DNA from: Meconema thalassinum
Taxonomy: Eukaryota > Arthropoda > Insecta > Orthoptera > Tettigoniidae
Assembly: GCA_946902985.2 (NCBI GenBank)
Contig: OX336389.2
Coordinates: 1,078,909,788 to 1,078,973,787 of the forward strand
Direction: 5' to 3'
Length of the DNA: 64,000 nt
Numbering within the stretch: the first letter of the stretch is position 1; every line of letters starts with the position of its first letter. Below the pieces are notes generated by a model. That model searched no databases, had not been told where the DNA came from, and worked only from the letters and a program-made list of their open reading frames with translations. The translations under genes and the position numbers were made by a program. This document shows, one piece after another, positions 1 through 12,544 of this stretch.

Positions 1-530
1 AGCAGGTACTCCGCACTTCTGAGTCTGCCCTCCGTCACTGCGCGTTTGAAGCAGTTCGACGGAAAAGAGCAAAGGCTCGACGTGCTGTGGTCTGAATAAG
101 TGGCTTCAGCACCTTCCTCAGTTCCTGCCAAAAACGATCTCACAAGCTTCGTTAAAATTATACTGATTTTGTATCACAGCAATGCAGCTCTATAGAGAAG
201 TTTCTCCCTGAACAAGGAGTGCATGATCGTCAATCACAAAGAAACGGGTCTGATTGGCATGCATACTGTTCAGGACGCTGTGATGGCAGCTGGTGGAGTA
301 GTACTGCACGAAACTCCTAATCCATGTTAAAGGAAGCGAAACAGGTGCGAAGCCAGGAGGAAAAGGAAGCGACAAATAAGGTGGCAGTCGAAAAAGAAAA
401 GCCACAAAAGATCTCTCCAAGAATTGGCAAAAAAAAAGAAAAAGATATTGAACGACGCCCGTTCTGAAGCAGAGAAAATGGAAGAGCAGATAAGTTCCCT
501 AGTGAAGCTTTAAATTAATAAATCCTTGAA
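1..530 (+). other. Degraded coding-like sequence, possibly a transposase tail
   Basis: Two short open stretches lie on the plus strand. One runs from the window edge to about 105 and is rich in Arg and Ala. The other (about 325-470) is a Lys/Glu-rich tail of about 50 residues. Charged tails of this kind end many pogo/Tigger-type transposases, but no catalytic motif is visible, so this is only a guess. An AT-rich stretch without coding signal follows to about 930. Confidence 0.2.
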
Positions 531-939
531 TATTGTTTGTTTTATCTTATTTTGTGTGACTCAAGTTCCTAACCACTATCTAGTATTGACAAAGTGACTT
601 ATTTTATTTTTTGTATAACTAGCCTACAGTTCCTATTCAGAAATTAGAGCCATCAAAAGAACTTAATTCTGTGCTGTGTATAACTGAAGTTCCTAGTAAC
701 GACCTTGTATTTGTCAAAGTGACTTATTTAATTTCGTTTTGCATTATTTTATTTTCTATTACCTACTTTGATCAAATCATCATCATCGGCTTTAACTCGA
801 TTCCGAGTATAAATCTTCTTCCTTCAGTCCAGTTTGTGGATGTGTTTACGGTGACTAAAGAGTCCAATCCTGGCATGGAACAAGCGACCACACAAGTCAC
901 ATAGTATTGCTGGAGGAGGACGTGGTTGGGCTGCTCAAA

Positions 940-2670
940 GTTTCCTAGCTTGATGCTTGGCCTCTTCATGTGTGCGTCGATGCCTTTCAAACGTCTTTAC
1001 AGTATCCGAGATGGTACGGCGCCAAGTTGAGCGGTCTTCAGCCAGCATGTCCCAGGTTTGTGAATCAAGACCTCGTCAATTTCAGGGTCTGCTTAAATTG
1101 GTCCTTGTAGCGCCTCTTAGAACCACCATGAGGCTAGGTGCCATAGCATAACTCGCCATATAGCATCTGACGTGGTAATCTCACATCAGCCATCCGATGG
1201 ACATGACCAATCCATCTAAATTGGTGACCTATTATGGATGATCCTATGCTGTTGATTTGAGCCTTTTCCAGAACAGCAATATTGGTAATGCGGTCTTCCC
1301 ATTTAATCCTCATGATTGATCGAAATTTTTGTAGGTGGAAACGCTCAAGCTTCCTGAGATCACGTCATTAAAGGGTCCACGTTTCACAGCCATACAACAA
1401 TGTAGAAATGACTACTGCTTTGTACACCATTAGCTTTGTACTTGTGGACAGATCTTTATTCATGAAGACCCGGTGCGCTAATCATCCATATGCTGCATGG
1501 GCTGCACCAATTCTCTTATCCACATCCTGCTCACAGGTACAGCTCATAGAAATGGTACTGCCCAGGTACGAGAAGTGGTCTACCTGTTCTAACGGCAAAT
1601 TTGAGATGGAGATATTGAACTGAGGAAGGTTGTGCCAAGACTTTAGTCTTATTGACATTTATGGTAAGACCAAAGCGATCACATGCACTTTTGTAACAAT
1701 TAACTGACTCTTGCAGCTCTTCTGGTGTGAGAGTTGGCGACGCAGCATCATCTGCATACAACATGTTAGTAACCTTAGTAACCTTAGTTTTCCTCAAGGA
1801 GCGGAGACAAGTTAGGTTGAAAAGCCCTGCATCAAAACGATACTTGACCTCCACACCTGGGATGTTTGTGGGTGAATCATAAAGCATTGCAGCCAAGTAC
1901 AGCGCGAAAAGCGTTGGAGTCAGTACACATCCTTGTTTCAATCCATGGGTAATAGGAAATTCATCTGACATCTTATTCTGATGGCAAACCTGATCTGTCA
2001 TGCCATCATGGAGAGCCTTGATTAGATCTACAAATGCTGAGGACAACCAAACCGCTTCAGCACCGCCCACATGGCTGGTCTTGGAACCGAATCAAATGCC
2101 TTCTCCATGTCATAAAAGACTAAGAAGAGTGGAATCTGTTGTTCTCTACATTTTTCTTGTAGCTGTCTCACACAGAAAATCAAGTCAATCAAGCTCTAAA
2201 TCCACATTGTGACTTTGGGAGGATCTTCTCAGAGATAACCATGAGGCGATTAAGTAGAATTCTTGCAAGAATCTTCCCCACAATTGATAGCAGTGATATA
2301 CGACGGTAGTTGCCACAAACACTGCGATCACCCTTTTTAAAGATAGTGACGATAGTGGCATTCTTTAGGTCTCCAGGTACCTTTCTTGATTCCCATATTC
2401 TGAGGATAAGGGTGAAAATCCTTGTTTTGAGTGAACGACCTCCGGCTTGAATTAGTTCCAGAGGGATGTTATCTGGGCCAGGTGCTTTTCTGCACTGAGA
2501 TCATGATAAGTAGGAGGTACTGCCAACCACAGTTGTTCAGGTTGTTGCGGCACATCACAAAGGAAGTCTTCAGCAGCTGCTGATGGACGATTTAGGAGAT
2601 TAGAGAAGTGCTCCTTCCAGCGTTCCAAGATTTCTTGACTATCAGTAAAGGTAGTAGAATTGATCAAATA
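940..2670 (-). pseudogene. Non-LTR retrotransposon reverse transcriptase, degraded 5'-truncated copy
   Basis: Reading the minus strand from 2670 down gives the order of a LINE ORF2: a linker with ERWKEHFSNLLNRP; finger and palm blocks with GPDNIP, KKGDRSVCGNYR and MEKAFDSVP (motif A region); HGLKQGCVLTPTLFALYL (about 1950); the catalytic box MLYADDAA (about 1755); and a C-terminal tail RWIGHVHRMADVRLPRQML (about 1210). Stops and frame changes, including one after QCGFRA near 2205 and one near 2065, break the reading frame, so it is a dead copy. The endonuclease domain and ORF1 are missing, as expected from 5' truncation. The family is not certain; the HGLKQGCVLTPTLF style resembles elements outside the Jockey group. 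It would have retrotransposed by target-primed reverse transcription. Confidence 0.82.
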
Positions 2671-2679
2671 AATCTAAAT

Positions 2680-5600
2680 TAAAAGGTATTCGCGGCGTGT
2701 CGCGTGTGGAATTTTACTGTTTCTAGCCTTTCCATGGTCTTCTTTCTCAGAGGAGATGCACTTACCAAATTGTTTTAAAGTCCTTGTAAACACTCGCTGC
2801 AAATGCGCCATACGTACATAATTTTCAAAAACTAGAAACAATATATCACAGCTCTCGACATTTTACTATCAAACACCCGTCACCAACATGTGGCTGCAAA
2901 ATACACCGCACAAGTGACAGAATTCTTCAGGTGTGGGCAGGCATTGTTTCAGTCGTTTGTTAACCACTGTCTCTGTCGGATTTCCTTTCATTGTCATTGT
3001 TTCGTTACTTTTACTTCACCCAAGTTCGACCCGAGGACTGGACACATCCCGTACAGCATGTATAGAAAGAAATACTGAAGGCTGTCTGGATATCGCGGTG
3101 AATGAAATGATTATTAACCTTGGCAATTCTCTGACGAAGACAATGATGGTTGTGATGATGATAGGGACAGTGAAGGGATGGAGGGTGTCAAAGAAACCCT
3201 TGCCAAGTGACTGAGGATAATTTATTTATTGGTGTCAGTTCGCTTGCGTCAATCGATAATAGAGCTCAGGCTATTGTTTCCCGTCATAGTGTTCAAAATA
3301 CCGTCTGTGATTCAATAGCCTACAACTCGACAATATATAACCACGGCAATAATATCGCCACAGAGCGGCTTGTTTGAGTGCTCAGTGCTAAATATGTCTT
3401 TACCTTAACTTTACTTTTGTATTATCACGAAAGCTAATATTAACCGTAGAGAGTCGCGATTCAGTGAGTGTGCATGGTGTTATCTGTCAACTACTGTACT
3501 GTAAGCAGTGAACGACCTCCATTCAGACTCTTGTTTCATGTTAAAGGATAATCATTGCATGGTGAGTGTTTTTATATAATCATTAGCTGTAGAGTGTTGG
3601 CCCTCTTTGTCGTATTTATTGAATTGAATACCGTTGATAAAGGTAACATAGCTTCGGTGTGTAATTTATTTATTCATCTAAAAGTATCGTATTTCTCTGT
3701 TTGAATGTCCTCGGCGTTGACCCAGGATCGTCTTATAAAATATATTACGTATTATTGTACAGAAATAATGTCTGAAGTGTAGCGCTGTGTATTATTCGAA
3801 TCGGTTGATTTACAACAACACTAAAAACTTGGCAACACAGCTCAGCTGTCCCAAGCTCCCGACATATCCTTCGAAATACAGGGTTTAGGTGAGAAGCATG
3901 CTCAGAATTCTTGCCGTGTCGCGGTTAGACGTAGGGTCTTGTTATGTGGCGACTGTGGGTTGCGGAGAGGAAAAGCGGGGCAAAGTGATAGGAGGGCTGT
4001 CGGTACCGAATGCGCGGGGTTAGCAATACTGTATTTGTCCCATAATTTACACGTGTAATAGCGGACACACCTCCAATTTTACTATAAAAGTCTGGATCTA
4101 AAAAGGGATAGTGGGTGGGTAATATCTATTGCTACATGACCCCCAAAATTATTATTCATTATTACAAAGGGTATTTTGACTATTTTCAGTAGTGTAGAAA
4201 ATTATATCGCCTTGTTCCGGGCTCCTACAGAGCTTACATTATCTTTCGATCTTTCATTTGCCATAGAACGCGCCACCGACGTATGGTTATGCATTACCAG
4301 CTTCCGGTTTAGTAGTCAGGTAATGGAAGCCATGGGAACTATGCACTACAATTTTCCTTGCATGTAACTAAGCAAATTATTGTTGTTAGGAGAAATAAAA
4401 GTTGTAAAATGATCCAACAATGATATGATCTTCAACTGTGTGCAGTGAGAAAGCTCTGCATGTGTTCATTCCTTATATAATAATGATGCGAAATGTCAGC
4501 CAACGTTGTGCTGCATACAACACTCGTAGTCTCTAAATTTTGCACATTTTCCCGTAAATTTACAACAGTTTATGTTTGAATTGCTTATAAGATATGTTTG
4601 AATTGCTTATAAGATAGTGACAATCAAAGTGTTTCTCCAATTGGATGGTTGTATTTAACTGTATGCACATCGTATAATCTTTGCGGGAGTTGTTGTTGGT
4701 TTTTTCTTCTTCTTCACAGAGCAACTTTACACCGTAGTATGCATGCAGCCTTTTGTATTTAGTTTTCTGGCAACTTGTTTTAAATTATTGACTAAAATAT
4801 TTCTAAATGCAGACAATCCATACCTCCATTAGGATTCGGGTTCCATAATTCATGCAAAATGAGGTTCGTTCGTTTGTGAAATTGAGGTCATAATCCCCCC
4901 TTATCCTTTCAGTGATTACCGTATGGTACTTTACATAGACTAGGGTGAAGATGTAAATGAGTATTTAAAGAAAAAAATTGTCGCCAGTTGTTTGGTTCAT
5001 TAACTTACGGTAATATTTTCCATACGTACTGAAAACTAGGCACGGTTGGCTTTTAAGGTGGAACCGCATGTGGTATCAAATATTGCTTTCTTGCAATACC
5101 TGGAATATGTATATAATTATAAAATGATTATTGGTTAAATAAGTGTAATTATAATGATTAAATAAATATTAAAGAAGAAACGACGCGTTGTTAGTAAATA
5201 TTACACCTACTGGTAGGCAAGCTGTTTGTTATGGTCGTCTCTGATGCGAAGTTTTACTAATTACTCCTTTAGGAGACACTTGTCTTTGGAATATTCATGA
5301 AAGGCCAACCCTCTAGTTCTTATTTTCATGAGTTAAAACCTCTAAAAACAAAACGAACGATTCACTGCCAATAAAAACCAAATGAAGATTCGCGGACCGG
5401 AAGTTCGCTATGCATAAGCTTCGGTGCCATTTTAACTTGTGGAAGCTCTATACGGTACCATACAATTCAGTCACTTCCGGTAAACATTTATTGTGTGACA
5501 CTCCTATTCTCTACTCCCTCAACCCTCCTCAGTAAAACAGTCATTCATATCAGCTCTCCTCGGGTAAACGGTATGTTATTTGTGTTCGTAGCATCTCATC

Positions 5601-5990
5601 CCATCTGCGAGAGAGTTCACTCGCGCGCGCTTTACTCACGCTATGGATTAGGCCTAAATCCCGCCATCACCCATGGGCTGCGGAAGTATCTCCAAAAATG
5701 CAGTTCAACTTACGCCAGAAAATCTGGATTCGCGCTTTAAGATTCATTTTTCAGCCATTCGGTATGCGAACTCTAGTCTTAGAGTTCTGAAATATACGGG
5801 AATTTGGTGGATTTTCATACGGGAAACATACGGGAATTTAAAAACAGGTCATCGCTCGAAGCAATGGATTGGAGATGAGGAAGTTTAAGTAGTGAGGCAC
5901 TTTAAGTAGCCTATTTGGGAAGTGCGCCGAAGGAAAAGGGAAGTAAGTAGACGAATACCGCTTGGGAGTAATTTCAAACAACAGGTATGA
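2680..5990. other. Non-coding stretch, no gene recognised
   Basis: About 3.3 kb of AT-rich sequence with only short unconvincing ORFs. A small ORF starting MGCGSISKN at 5673 has a myristoylation-like start but no supporting homology or splice context. A 22-bp unit is tandemly duplicated at 4571-4614. Confidence 0.5.
4571..4614. repeat. 22-bp tandem duplication
   Basis: Two perfect adjacent copies of a 22-bp unit (4571-4592 and 4593-4614) beginning TATGTTTGAATTGC. Looks like replication slippage in AT-rich DNA. Confidence 0.9.
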
Positions 5991-5999
5991 AGTCTAATA

Positions 6000-6450
6000 T
6001 GGAATAAAGATGTGGGAATGAAGACTAAGGAAGTAATGTACAAGACATTTAAATAGGCCTACCTATAATGGCATACGCAGCAGAAACCTGGACGATGACA
6101 CAGGGAGATGAATGCAGAGTGATATTCTTGAGGAGTATGTTACAGAAGACAAGAAGGGATAGAGTGAGAAATGAAAACATACGAGAAGAACTAAAAGTGC
6201 AAAAGCTAAATGAAACGCTAGAACAACAAACTGAATTGGGTTGGACATATCAAACAAATGAGTGGCAAAACAAGAACTGGAAAGACAGATGACAGGGAAG
6301 AGAGGACGAGGAATACCAAGACTACGATGGGTGGACTTGGTGAAGAAGAGTATTACATAACAAACCTGAACTGAAACACAGTGTCTGAAGAGGAATGATG
6401 GAGAGACAGAAGAAAGTGGAGAGGAACCATATTCACTCCCAACCAGTCAT
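6000..6450 (+). pseudogene. LINE reverse transcriptase C-terminal fragment (plus copy)
   Basis: The protein signature YAAETWTMTQGDE, then FLRSMLQKTRRDRVR and ELKVQKLNETLEQ, is the post-RT C-terminal region of a LINE ORF2. It matches the facing copy at 6452-6960 almost block for block (AETW-MT--DE; FLRSM--KTRR; EV/LKVQKL). The frame is lost after about 6290 and the end near 6445 has a TCATCATCATC run, the usual simple 3' tail of such elements. It lacks the catalytic RT domain. Confidence 0.72.
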
Positions 6451-6451
6451 C

Positions 6452-6767
6452 ATCATCAATTTCCGTTTTCCAGCTTGGGCCGGGTCGGAGCAAATATGAC
6501 ATTCCTCCACTTTACTCGGTCTGTCCACGATCCTTCCTCAACCACTAAACTCCACTCCAAGTTCCGGTCTCTCACACTGTCCTTCACCAAATCCATCCAC
6601 CATACTCTAGGTCTTCCTCGTCCTCTCTTTCCATTTATCCGTCTCACCATCACTTGTTTCGGCATTATTTCATCATTCATCCTTTTCACATATCCATACC
6701 ATCTCAATCTGTTCTGCTCCAGCTTATCAATCAGCTTCTGTACATGCACTTCCTTTCGATTGTCTTC

Positions 6768-6807
<40 letters not shown>

Positions 6808-6960
6808 GTCTTCCGTACCATACTCCTCAGGAATTTAATTTGGGCTGCCTGTATTCTACTTTCATCTCTCCTCGTCATCGACCAAGTTTCTGCTCCGTAC
6901 GACATTATTGGTAAATAATAGGTCTTGTACATCACTTCTTTAGCCTTCAGTGGTATGTCT
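6452..6960 (-). pseudogene. LINE reverse transcriptase C-terminal fragment (minus copy), tail to tail with the plus copy
   Basis: An open frame of about 159 residues on the minus strand has YGAETWSMTRRDESRIQAAQ, FLRSMVRKTRR, LRWYGYVKRM and KRGRGRPRVWWMD, the C-terminal zone of a LINE ORF2 downstream of the RT palm. It ends in PTRPKLENGN followed by a GATGATGAT tail. The frame is open through a (GA)n run encoding alternating Arg-Glu at 6771-6804. It faces a homologous fragment on the plus strand and the two 3' ends meet near 6446-6452. Without the catalytic domain it is a 5'-truncated remnant. Confidence 0.82.
6771..6804. repeat. (TC)17 microsatellite inside a LINE reading frame
   Basis: 34 bases of pure TC on the plus strand. 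On the minus strand it adds an Arg-Glu repeat to the LINE C-terminal region without closing the frame. Confidence 0.95.
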
Positions 6961-7129
6961 TTATAACATATTGGGAATATGGGAAGGTGATAACTTTTAG
7001 TGACATAGGAAATGCAACAGTTTGGGAACGCCTGGCATGTAGTGGCGTTGGAACGAAATTAATATCAATGACAAAAGCAGTGTACTGGAATTGTTGCAGC
7101 TGTGCTAAGACAGAAGTGGGCAAAATATT

Positions 7130-7712
7130 TTTGCACCACAGTAAGCTAATCTTTTGATTTCATAATGCCATCCCCAAAGAGAAATGATGGCGATGTTTCG
7201 GTCAATTTTCTGTCCTCCTTCAGCATAGATCTCATGCCAAAATACCAAAACATCTCCTAATATATACCGGGTGGGTCTTCCGCCCTTTATTTTTTTAGTT
7301 TTTGGCACCACTTCCAACGTCTGATGCGAGCATGGGCGACAGTTCCCCGTCCTTAGCCAAGCCACAATCACCCTAAAGGACTTTATAAGATTTATGACGA
7401 CATGGAAGCAAGACCTTTACAAAAGCATGTGTGCGACGAGTAATTATTCAATGCATCACACTGTCATACGGGCATGTACGAAGAACATGCCGATTATACG
7501 GTTTCAGTTGGATACGAAATTAACGCTGGGTACGGTGGCTTACTGATATAAAACGTGAATGACTCCCTCGAAACGGAAAGCAGCATCACATCTCGTACGC
7601 TTTCAGGCAAGATGAAGAGACGAGTAACCCTGGAGCAATGGTCTAAGTGCATAGAAGGTAATCGTCCTGGTTTTGGGAGCTGGGTTCGAATCCCACCCCC
7701 GCTGAATATCTT
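7130..7712 (+). repeat. Dispersed repeat with tRNA-like head, copy A
   Basis: This block is found again inverted at 12545-12990. Shared landmarks are a TACCGGGTG motif (about 7267), GACGACATGGAAGCA (about 7396), the CATACGGGCATG block (about 7467) and a tRNA-like end (7640-7703) with an A-box-like GGAGCAATGGTCTAAG and a B box GGTTCGAATCCC. The pol III-like boxes suggest a SINE head or SINE-derived chimera. The two copies diverge right after the B box, so downstream bodies differ. The minus strand carries an 88-codon ORF here with no recognisable domain. Confidence 0.65.
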
Positions 7713-7739
7713 ATGCTCATTTTAAGCTTTGGGATCAAA

Positions 7740-7820
7740 TACGAGATGATGATTGTTTTTATAAGGATCCTAACATCTAGGTTATCGGCCCCTAATGATT
7801 TGGGTGTTCATGAAAAATGG
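7740..7820 (+). repeat. SINE-like body fragment with the CTAACATCTAGG...TCGGCCCC motif
   Basis: Contains CCTAACATCTAGGTTATCGG followed by CCCCTAATG, a short motif common in arthropod SINE bodies. Related motifs occur near 35290 and 45840. It lies just downstream of the tRNA-like head at 7640-7703 and may be its body. Confidence 0.4.
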
Positions 7821-7824
7821 AAAT

Positions 7825-8355
7825 GAACCTGTGCCCGTTTAGACCGGAGTCCGCACGACCACATATGCATTTTACCAATAATCAGTCAGCACGAGATTCA
7901 AAATATCCCGGAGCGCCAGATGGGTTAAAGCTAATCGCAAAAACGACATCAAATGAAAAAAATGCTTTACTACTGAATTTACTTGACGCCCTAATGGTTA
8001 AGCCATTATCAGAAATAATCAAACCCATTCTTATTATTAATCCAGTTAAATTTTTAATTTTCCCCACTAATTGGGTTTCCTACTAATTTATTCATCCAAA
8101 CCAGACATCTCTCAACTCCCAAAATATTTATAGAAAAATCATCATAATTCAAATCGACATGCGATTGACCATGTCTAACTCGAGCCCCACGTTCGAAGCC
8201 ATTTCTCTCTCTATCTTATTTTATGTGCCCGTTTAGACCGGAGTCCGCACGACCACATATGCATTTTACCAATAATCAGTCAGCACGAGAGTCAAAATAT
8301 CCCGGGGCGCCAGATGGGTTAAAGCACATCGCAAAAACGACATCAAATGAAAAAA
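7825..8355. repeat. Direct repeat of about 140-155 bp, two copies 397 bp apart
   Basis: The block at 7825-7980 (TGTGCCCGTTTAGACCGG...) is repeated with few mismatches at 8222-8355. A diverged relative opens the AT-rich repeat at 41498-41560 (GTGCCCGTTTGGACCG). It appears to mark the start of the AT-rich repeat family. Confidence 0.85.
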
Positions 8356-11300
8356 AGCTTTACTGATTTTTGGCTCAATGCAACAATAAGGATAGAAGGA
8401 GATTCAACTGGGCATAACACATCATGTAAAATTATCTCATTTTATTTTGAATTTAAAATTGACTGCAAAAATGCTCAAAGCAGCATTCTTCACGTGTGGC
8501 GACCCACATCCTATTTACACAATGTACAGAAATTTTCCAAACACATTTAACAATTATCTTTGGAAACACAAGTCTGATTATTAGTCCTGTAGACTGTGTT
8601 CCAAAATTATATTCATTTATTTGTGATTAAATCCAGTTCAAATTTAATTGTCTTTACTGGAAATACTGTAGTTCACTGTTTGAATTTTTACATAATATTA
8701 ACACTCGTAGAATAAATGTTCATAGAATTTTTAACTTTCACTTATTTTTCCAGTTTCAAAAAATATTGTCAAAAAATATTATTATCATTGAATCAACACA
8801 AATTATTTACACATATTAATAACATCTGAAAAGTATTTGACCTTGAGCATAGCATCGAAGAACTGTGCGAAGCACAACAAAAATTAATTGTTCTTCTGAC
8901 ATTAAACATTTCGAGAAGGGACTCGATTATGAACTTCAAGTTCCTATCAAAATATATGATTTCTGAATCATCAACTTGATCAATAAATTGTTGAACCATT
9001 CAACTATTCAATTTTCCACTTGGAATCATTATTAAGAAAAATATTTATATTCATGGCCATTTTAGTAACTTTCACAACTTGCAATTCTTCGACAGAATGC
9101 GGAAATAAGAATTGTAGCTTCATAATAAATTCATTTAGTTCATAGCACTAGGATTGAAAACATCCTTCAAATTATTCGTGGTTAAAGAATTATTTTTTAA
9201 TTGGCAGTGGCCCATTCTATTATTTGTGTAAGAACACCATATTACAACAACAACGGCAAAGGTCTTCCTCTGAAGAAGAATAAACTACTATCATGACAAA
9301 TCCGGGTTCTAGCAAAATCAAAGTTTTAATGGAATCCGTAAACAAGGTTGAAATAAGAACTGATGGTTTCTAAGAAATAACCTTCGGGTCATTCATACGA
9401 CGAAATGTGTAGTTCCAATACTCCTACTATAAACCTGAGCCATCGAACCTGCTATTTGATTGATGCTCGAAAAAATCTCCTCATTCCTGCGACTTAAACA
9501 TGCGCACCTGGGAATGGCATTTCAACTACTCCACACATAAATTTTCTTCCCAAAATTTATACAATAAATCAAGCCTCTGCTTGTTATCAACACTGGAAGA
9601 TTAATAAACTGACAAGTTTATTTTATTTTACCATTCAGTTCAACCCGTGAATTTACCATACTTATGAAAATCTTTATTTCACTTTCGAGTGTATTTACGT
9701 CATGATTTTATATAAATACAAAAATATCCTAATTGATACAAATATCATTTGCTTCCCGTTTCATGCCTCTCCGTGTTATCTGAAAAATATACTTTGCTCA
9801 TTGCAAATATCAACTGTTCATCCAGAACTGAAATGTTGGTTGAATGCGGGCTTGCGCTAACCACTCTCCTTCGGAAAATCTCCTGTTCCAAACTAGAAAT
9901 GATTAAACTACTTCATAGGCTCTCTCTCAATACATATGATTATTAGAAAATATAAGATCCAAAAAATTATTTAGAAATATTATAAAAATCATTATTATTA
10001 TTATTAGTGGATTATTATTATTATTATTATTAGTTATATTATTTTAAATATATTTAATTATTATCTCATTATGTGAGAATCCACATGTTCGAACCTTCGA
10101 ATATGGAAAAAATATCCATTCCTCAACAAAAAATAATTATTAACTTTTACAGTTACATCGGCTGATTACCGTGATTTCCCAAAAATATGAAATATTCAAA
10201 TAAATGCTCGGTCATCGATCCTAAACTGTTCTGAGTGCTGAAAATACTCAGAATAACTCTAATATGTCTTGCGTAAATCATTGCAAGATTTAAATACGAA
10301 GAAAAATAAATGTGTTGGTCATCTGCCGAAAAATAGTTTGTTCCAATTAGCTAGGCATAATATAAAGTCAAATGTAGCTTACATTTCTTGATGGTCTTGA
10401 AGCGTAGCAAACCTGGTCTGTACCAGCTTTATCCATAGACATGCCCTATCGGACAAGCACGTATAATCCTTGTATCGGCCGCCATTATATACCCACAATC
10501 CGTCTAACAAGACATAGTGGTAATATCTTGACGTTTGAAGTAACTGCTGATCCATTTTAATATTGGCTTCTGTTAACTCCATAACAGTTTGCTTAAATGG
10601 GGTCAGATCTAAGTGATCTATTCTCAGATATGTCAGTTGTAACATAACTCACGGTAATCTTTTCAGTACAAGAAAACACTGACAGTCTAACCAATCAACG
10701 GCTGTTCTGAAGATCGTTCCCTGGGCATGGCTTCACACCATCTACCATGCGCGAAGCAACATGTAGTTTCCCTGCGTTGGCTAATGAACACCACCGTGAT
10801 AGACTGGTCTTCAATGTACTGATAGATCGGAGTGGTTATCAAGTTACAAATATGAAACTGACTGAAATTGGACTAAAATATCCAAGTATTAGATTATTAC
10901 TGGACTGTGACAAAGTATTAATTCTAGACAAAGTCTAGCATATGTCCATGTGAAAATAAAAATATTTCACCAGTGTCTGTAGAAAAATATCAATCACCTT
11001 AGTGATCCTCCCTGCCGGAAACTTACTAAGTTCCACTCGTAGCGCAGCACTTTTGTGACTATCACAACTTTGAAAATAACTTCTGCGTAGATCCGGCAAC
11101 CATGTGCCTTGGCTCAGCGTAGTGGCACTTTGCTAGGCAAGTGCTTGTGTCGAAGTGAGCTATTGATGCCTGAGCCGGCCGGCTTTTATTCAAAACTGTC
11201 AGGGTCACGCGTCATCAGCGGAAATCTGGAAATCCTCATATCTCTGGTATCCCTGGTCCGATTTACTTGATACTAATTGCATTCTCTTTCATTTGGCCGT

Positions 11301-11560
11301 GCCAGTAATCTGTTCCAAGTCTCAAGTCTCTACTCCATGGTAAACTATTTAATCAATAAATAGCCTCGACCTCTGCTATTACTCGCTACGTCACTTGACA
11401 TGCTCTTAGCGGTATATTCTTTCCAATTGCTTCGAGAAGCAATGTAGCGCGATATTCAAATATCTCAACGTTCAAAAGCGGCTGTAGCCTTTCCCTTGAT
11501 ATCTAGGTGTCTGAATCTTGGAATACCCATTCCTAGAGTTGGGCACAAACCTATAATTAA
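8222..11560 (+). repeat. AT-rich unnamed repeat, about 3.3 kb, copy A
   Basis: No coding capacity. It is collinear with 41498-44870 in the same orientation. Shared landmarks in order are the GTGCCCGTTT(A/G)GACCG block; ATTTAAAATTGACTG against ATTTGAAATTGATTG; TTTTAACTTTCACTTATTTT against a TTTTCACTTTGTTAATTC zone; TTATTATTATTA tracts; CTAGGCATAAT; and GCGC(G/A)...TATTCAAAT near the far end. The copies are strongly diverged. It could be a large non-autonomous transposon or a decayed retroelement; no ends or target duplications were found. Confidence 0.5.
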
Positions 11561-11669
11561 ATCTAACTACAAACGTACACATTTAGAAAAGAAAAGGAAA
11601 AGAAGAGAAGAGTAAGGGAAATAAAAGAAATGGGGAAGAAATGCCCTCAATCCACGAAGAATGAGGATT

Positions 11670-11905
11670 AAATAATTATGTTATTGGTTGTACGTCCCTT
11701 TTAACTACTCTGGCTTTTAGAGACGCCAGGGTGCCGTAATTTTGCCCCGAAGGGGATCTTTAACGTGCCAATAAATCTACTGACACGGCTCCCTCGCATT
11801 TGCCCTCCCTCAAATGCCAGCTGACTGCGCCAGGATACGAACCTGCAACCTTGGTCTCAGCAAGTGAGAACGTTACCGCTGAGCCACGCAGCCAGCCAGA
11901 CAGAA
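11670..11905 (-). repeat. tRNA-derived SINE
   Basis: On the minus strand from 11905 the sequence reads GCGTGGCTCAGCGGTAACG (A-box region) and then GGTTCGTATCC (B box), the internal promoter of a tRNA-derived SINE. A body with a CACGTTAAAGATCCCC block (11745-11767) follows and the element fades near 11670. The same 23-nt block reappears alone at 33344-33366. The anticodon arm is degenerate, so it is not a functional tRNA. Confidence 0.75.
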
Positions 11906-12234
11906 TGAGGATTGAGGGACTTTGAATGAAGGAGAGCCATGAATGACAGAGAGGAAAGGGAAAGAGGAGAGGGCCAGCCCCAAAGACAATGGAAAAAGGC
12001 GACAAACTGGACCTAGTTCAGGAATCCCTCGGGATCGATAACTCTCGAACTCACCAGCTGTGATCCCTTGAGGGTGTAGCATTATCCAAGGTGCACAAGA
12101 ACTGGTGGGGATACAAACACCCTGCCTCCTTGAGGGCCTTGAGCAGAAGGCAGGAGGCACCTGAATGAAAAGCAAGAGGTCTGAACACTCGGAGAATGAG
12201 GGATCAGGAAAAATGAAAGAAGAGCCAATTAAGG
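11906..12234. other. Non-coding stretch between repeats
   Basis: GA-rich sequence with a GATCC-type block near 12030-12080 and no recognisable gene. It may be the flank or body of one of the neighbouring SINE-type repeats. Confidence 0.4.
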
Positions 12235-12440
12235 CAGAAAAGGAGAGACTCCCTAGGCCTCGGATACCCTAATACCGTCGGGGTCGGAAGAGAACAACAG
12301 TTGACCAAGAGAGGTCGACAGGAAAGAAGACGGAGAGGAGCCCAGCACAAGCAAGTCGAAGCAATGCCGGTCTCAGCTGGGGTCCCGTGGTCGCCAACCC
12401 ACGTCCCACCAGATGTGAGCTCCTGGGGGGATCAAATACA
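12235..12440 (+). repeat. Dispersed arthropod repeat, copy A
   Basis: Begins GGAGAGACTCCCTAGGC, passes through CCCTAATACCGTCGGGGTCG and continues to the CGTGGTCGCCAACC zone. It recurs at 55550-55735 with moderate divergence. The block resembles a repeat seen widely in insect sequences; the identification is from memory. Confidence 0.7.
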
Positions 12441-12544
12441 AGAACATGGCGATGAAATAACCAGTGGTTCTAGGCTGCACACTGTGTCAAGTCAGTACAC
12501 ATTGAACCCTAAATAAACACCGCATGATATTAGTCAAATGTAGC

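Noticed and set aside
5673..5888. ORF starting MGCGSISKN, a possible N-myristoylated first exon
   Set aside because: Only the first residues look suggestive; the rest has no domain, no codon bias and no clear splice donor, and the region is otherwise non-coding.
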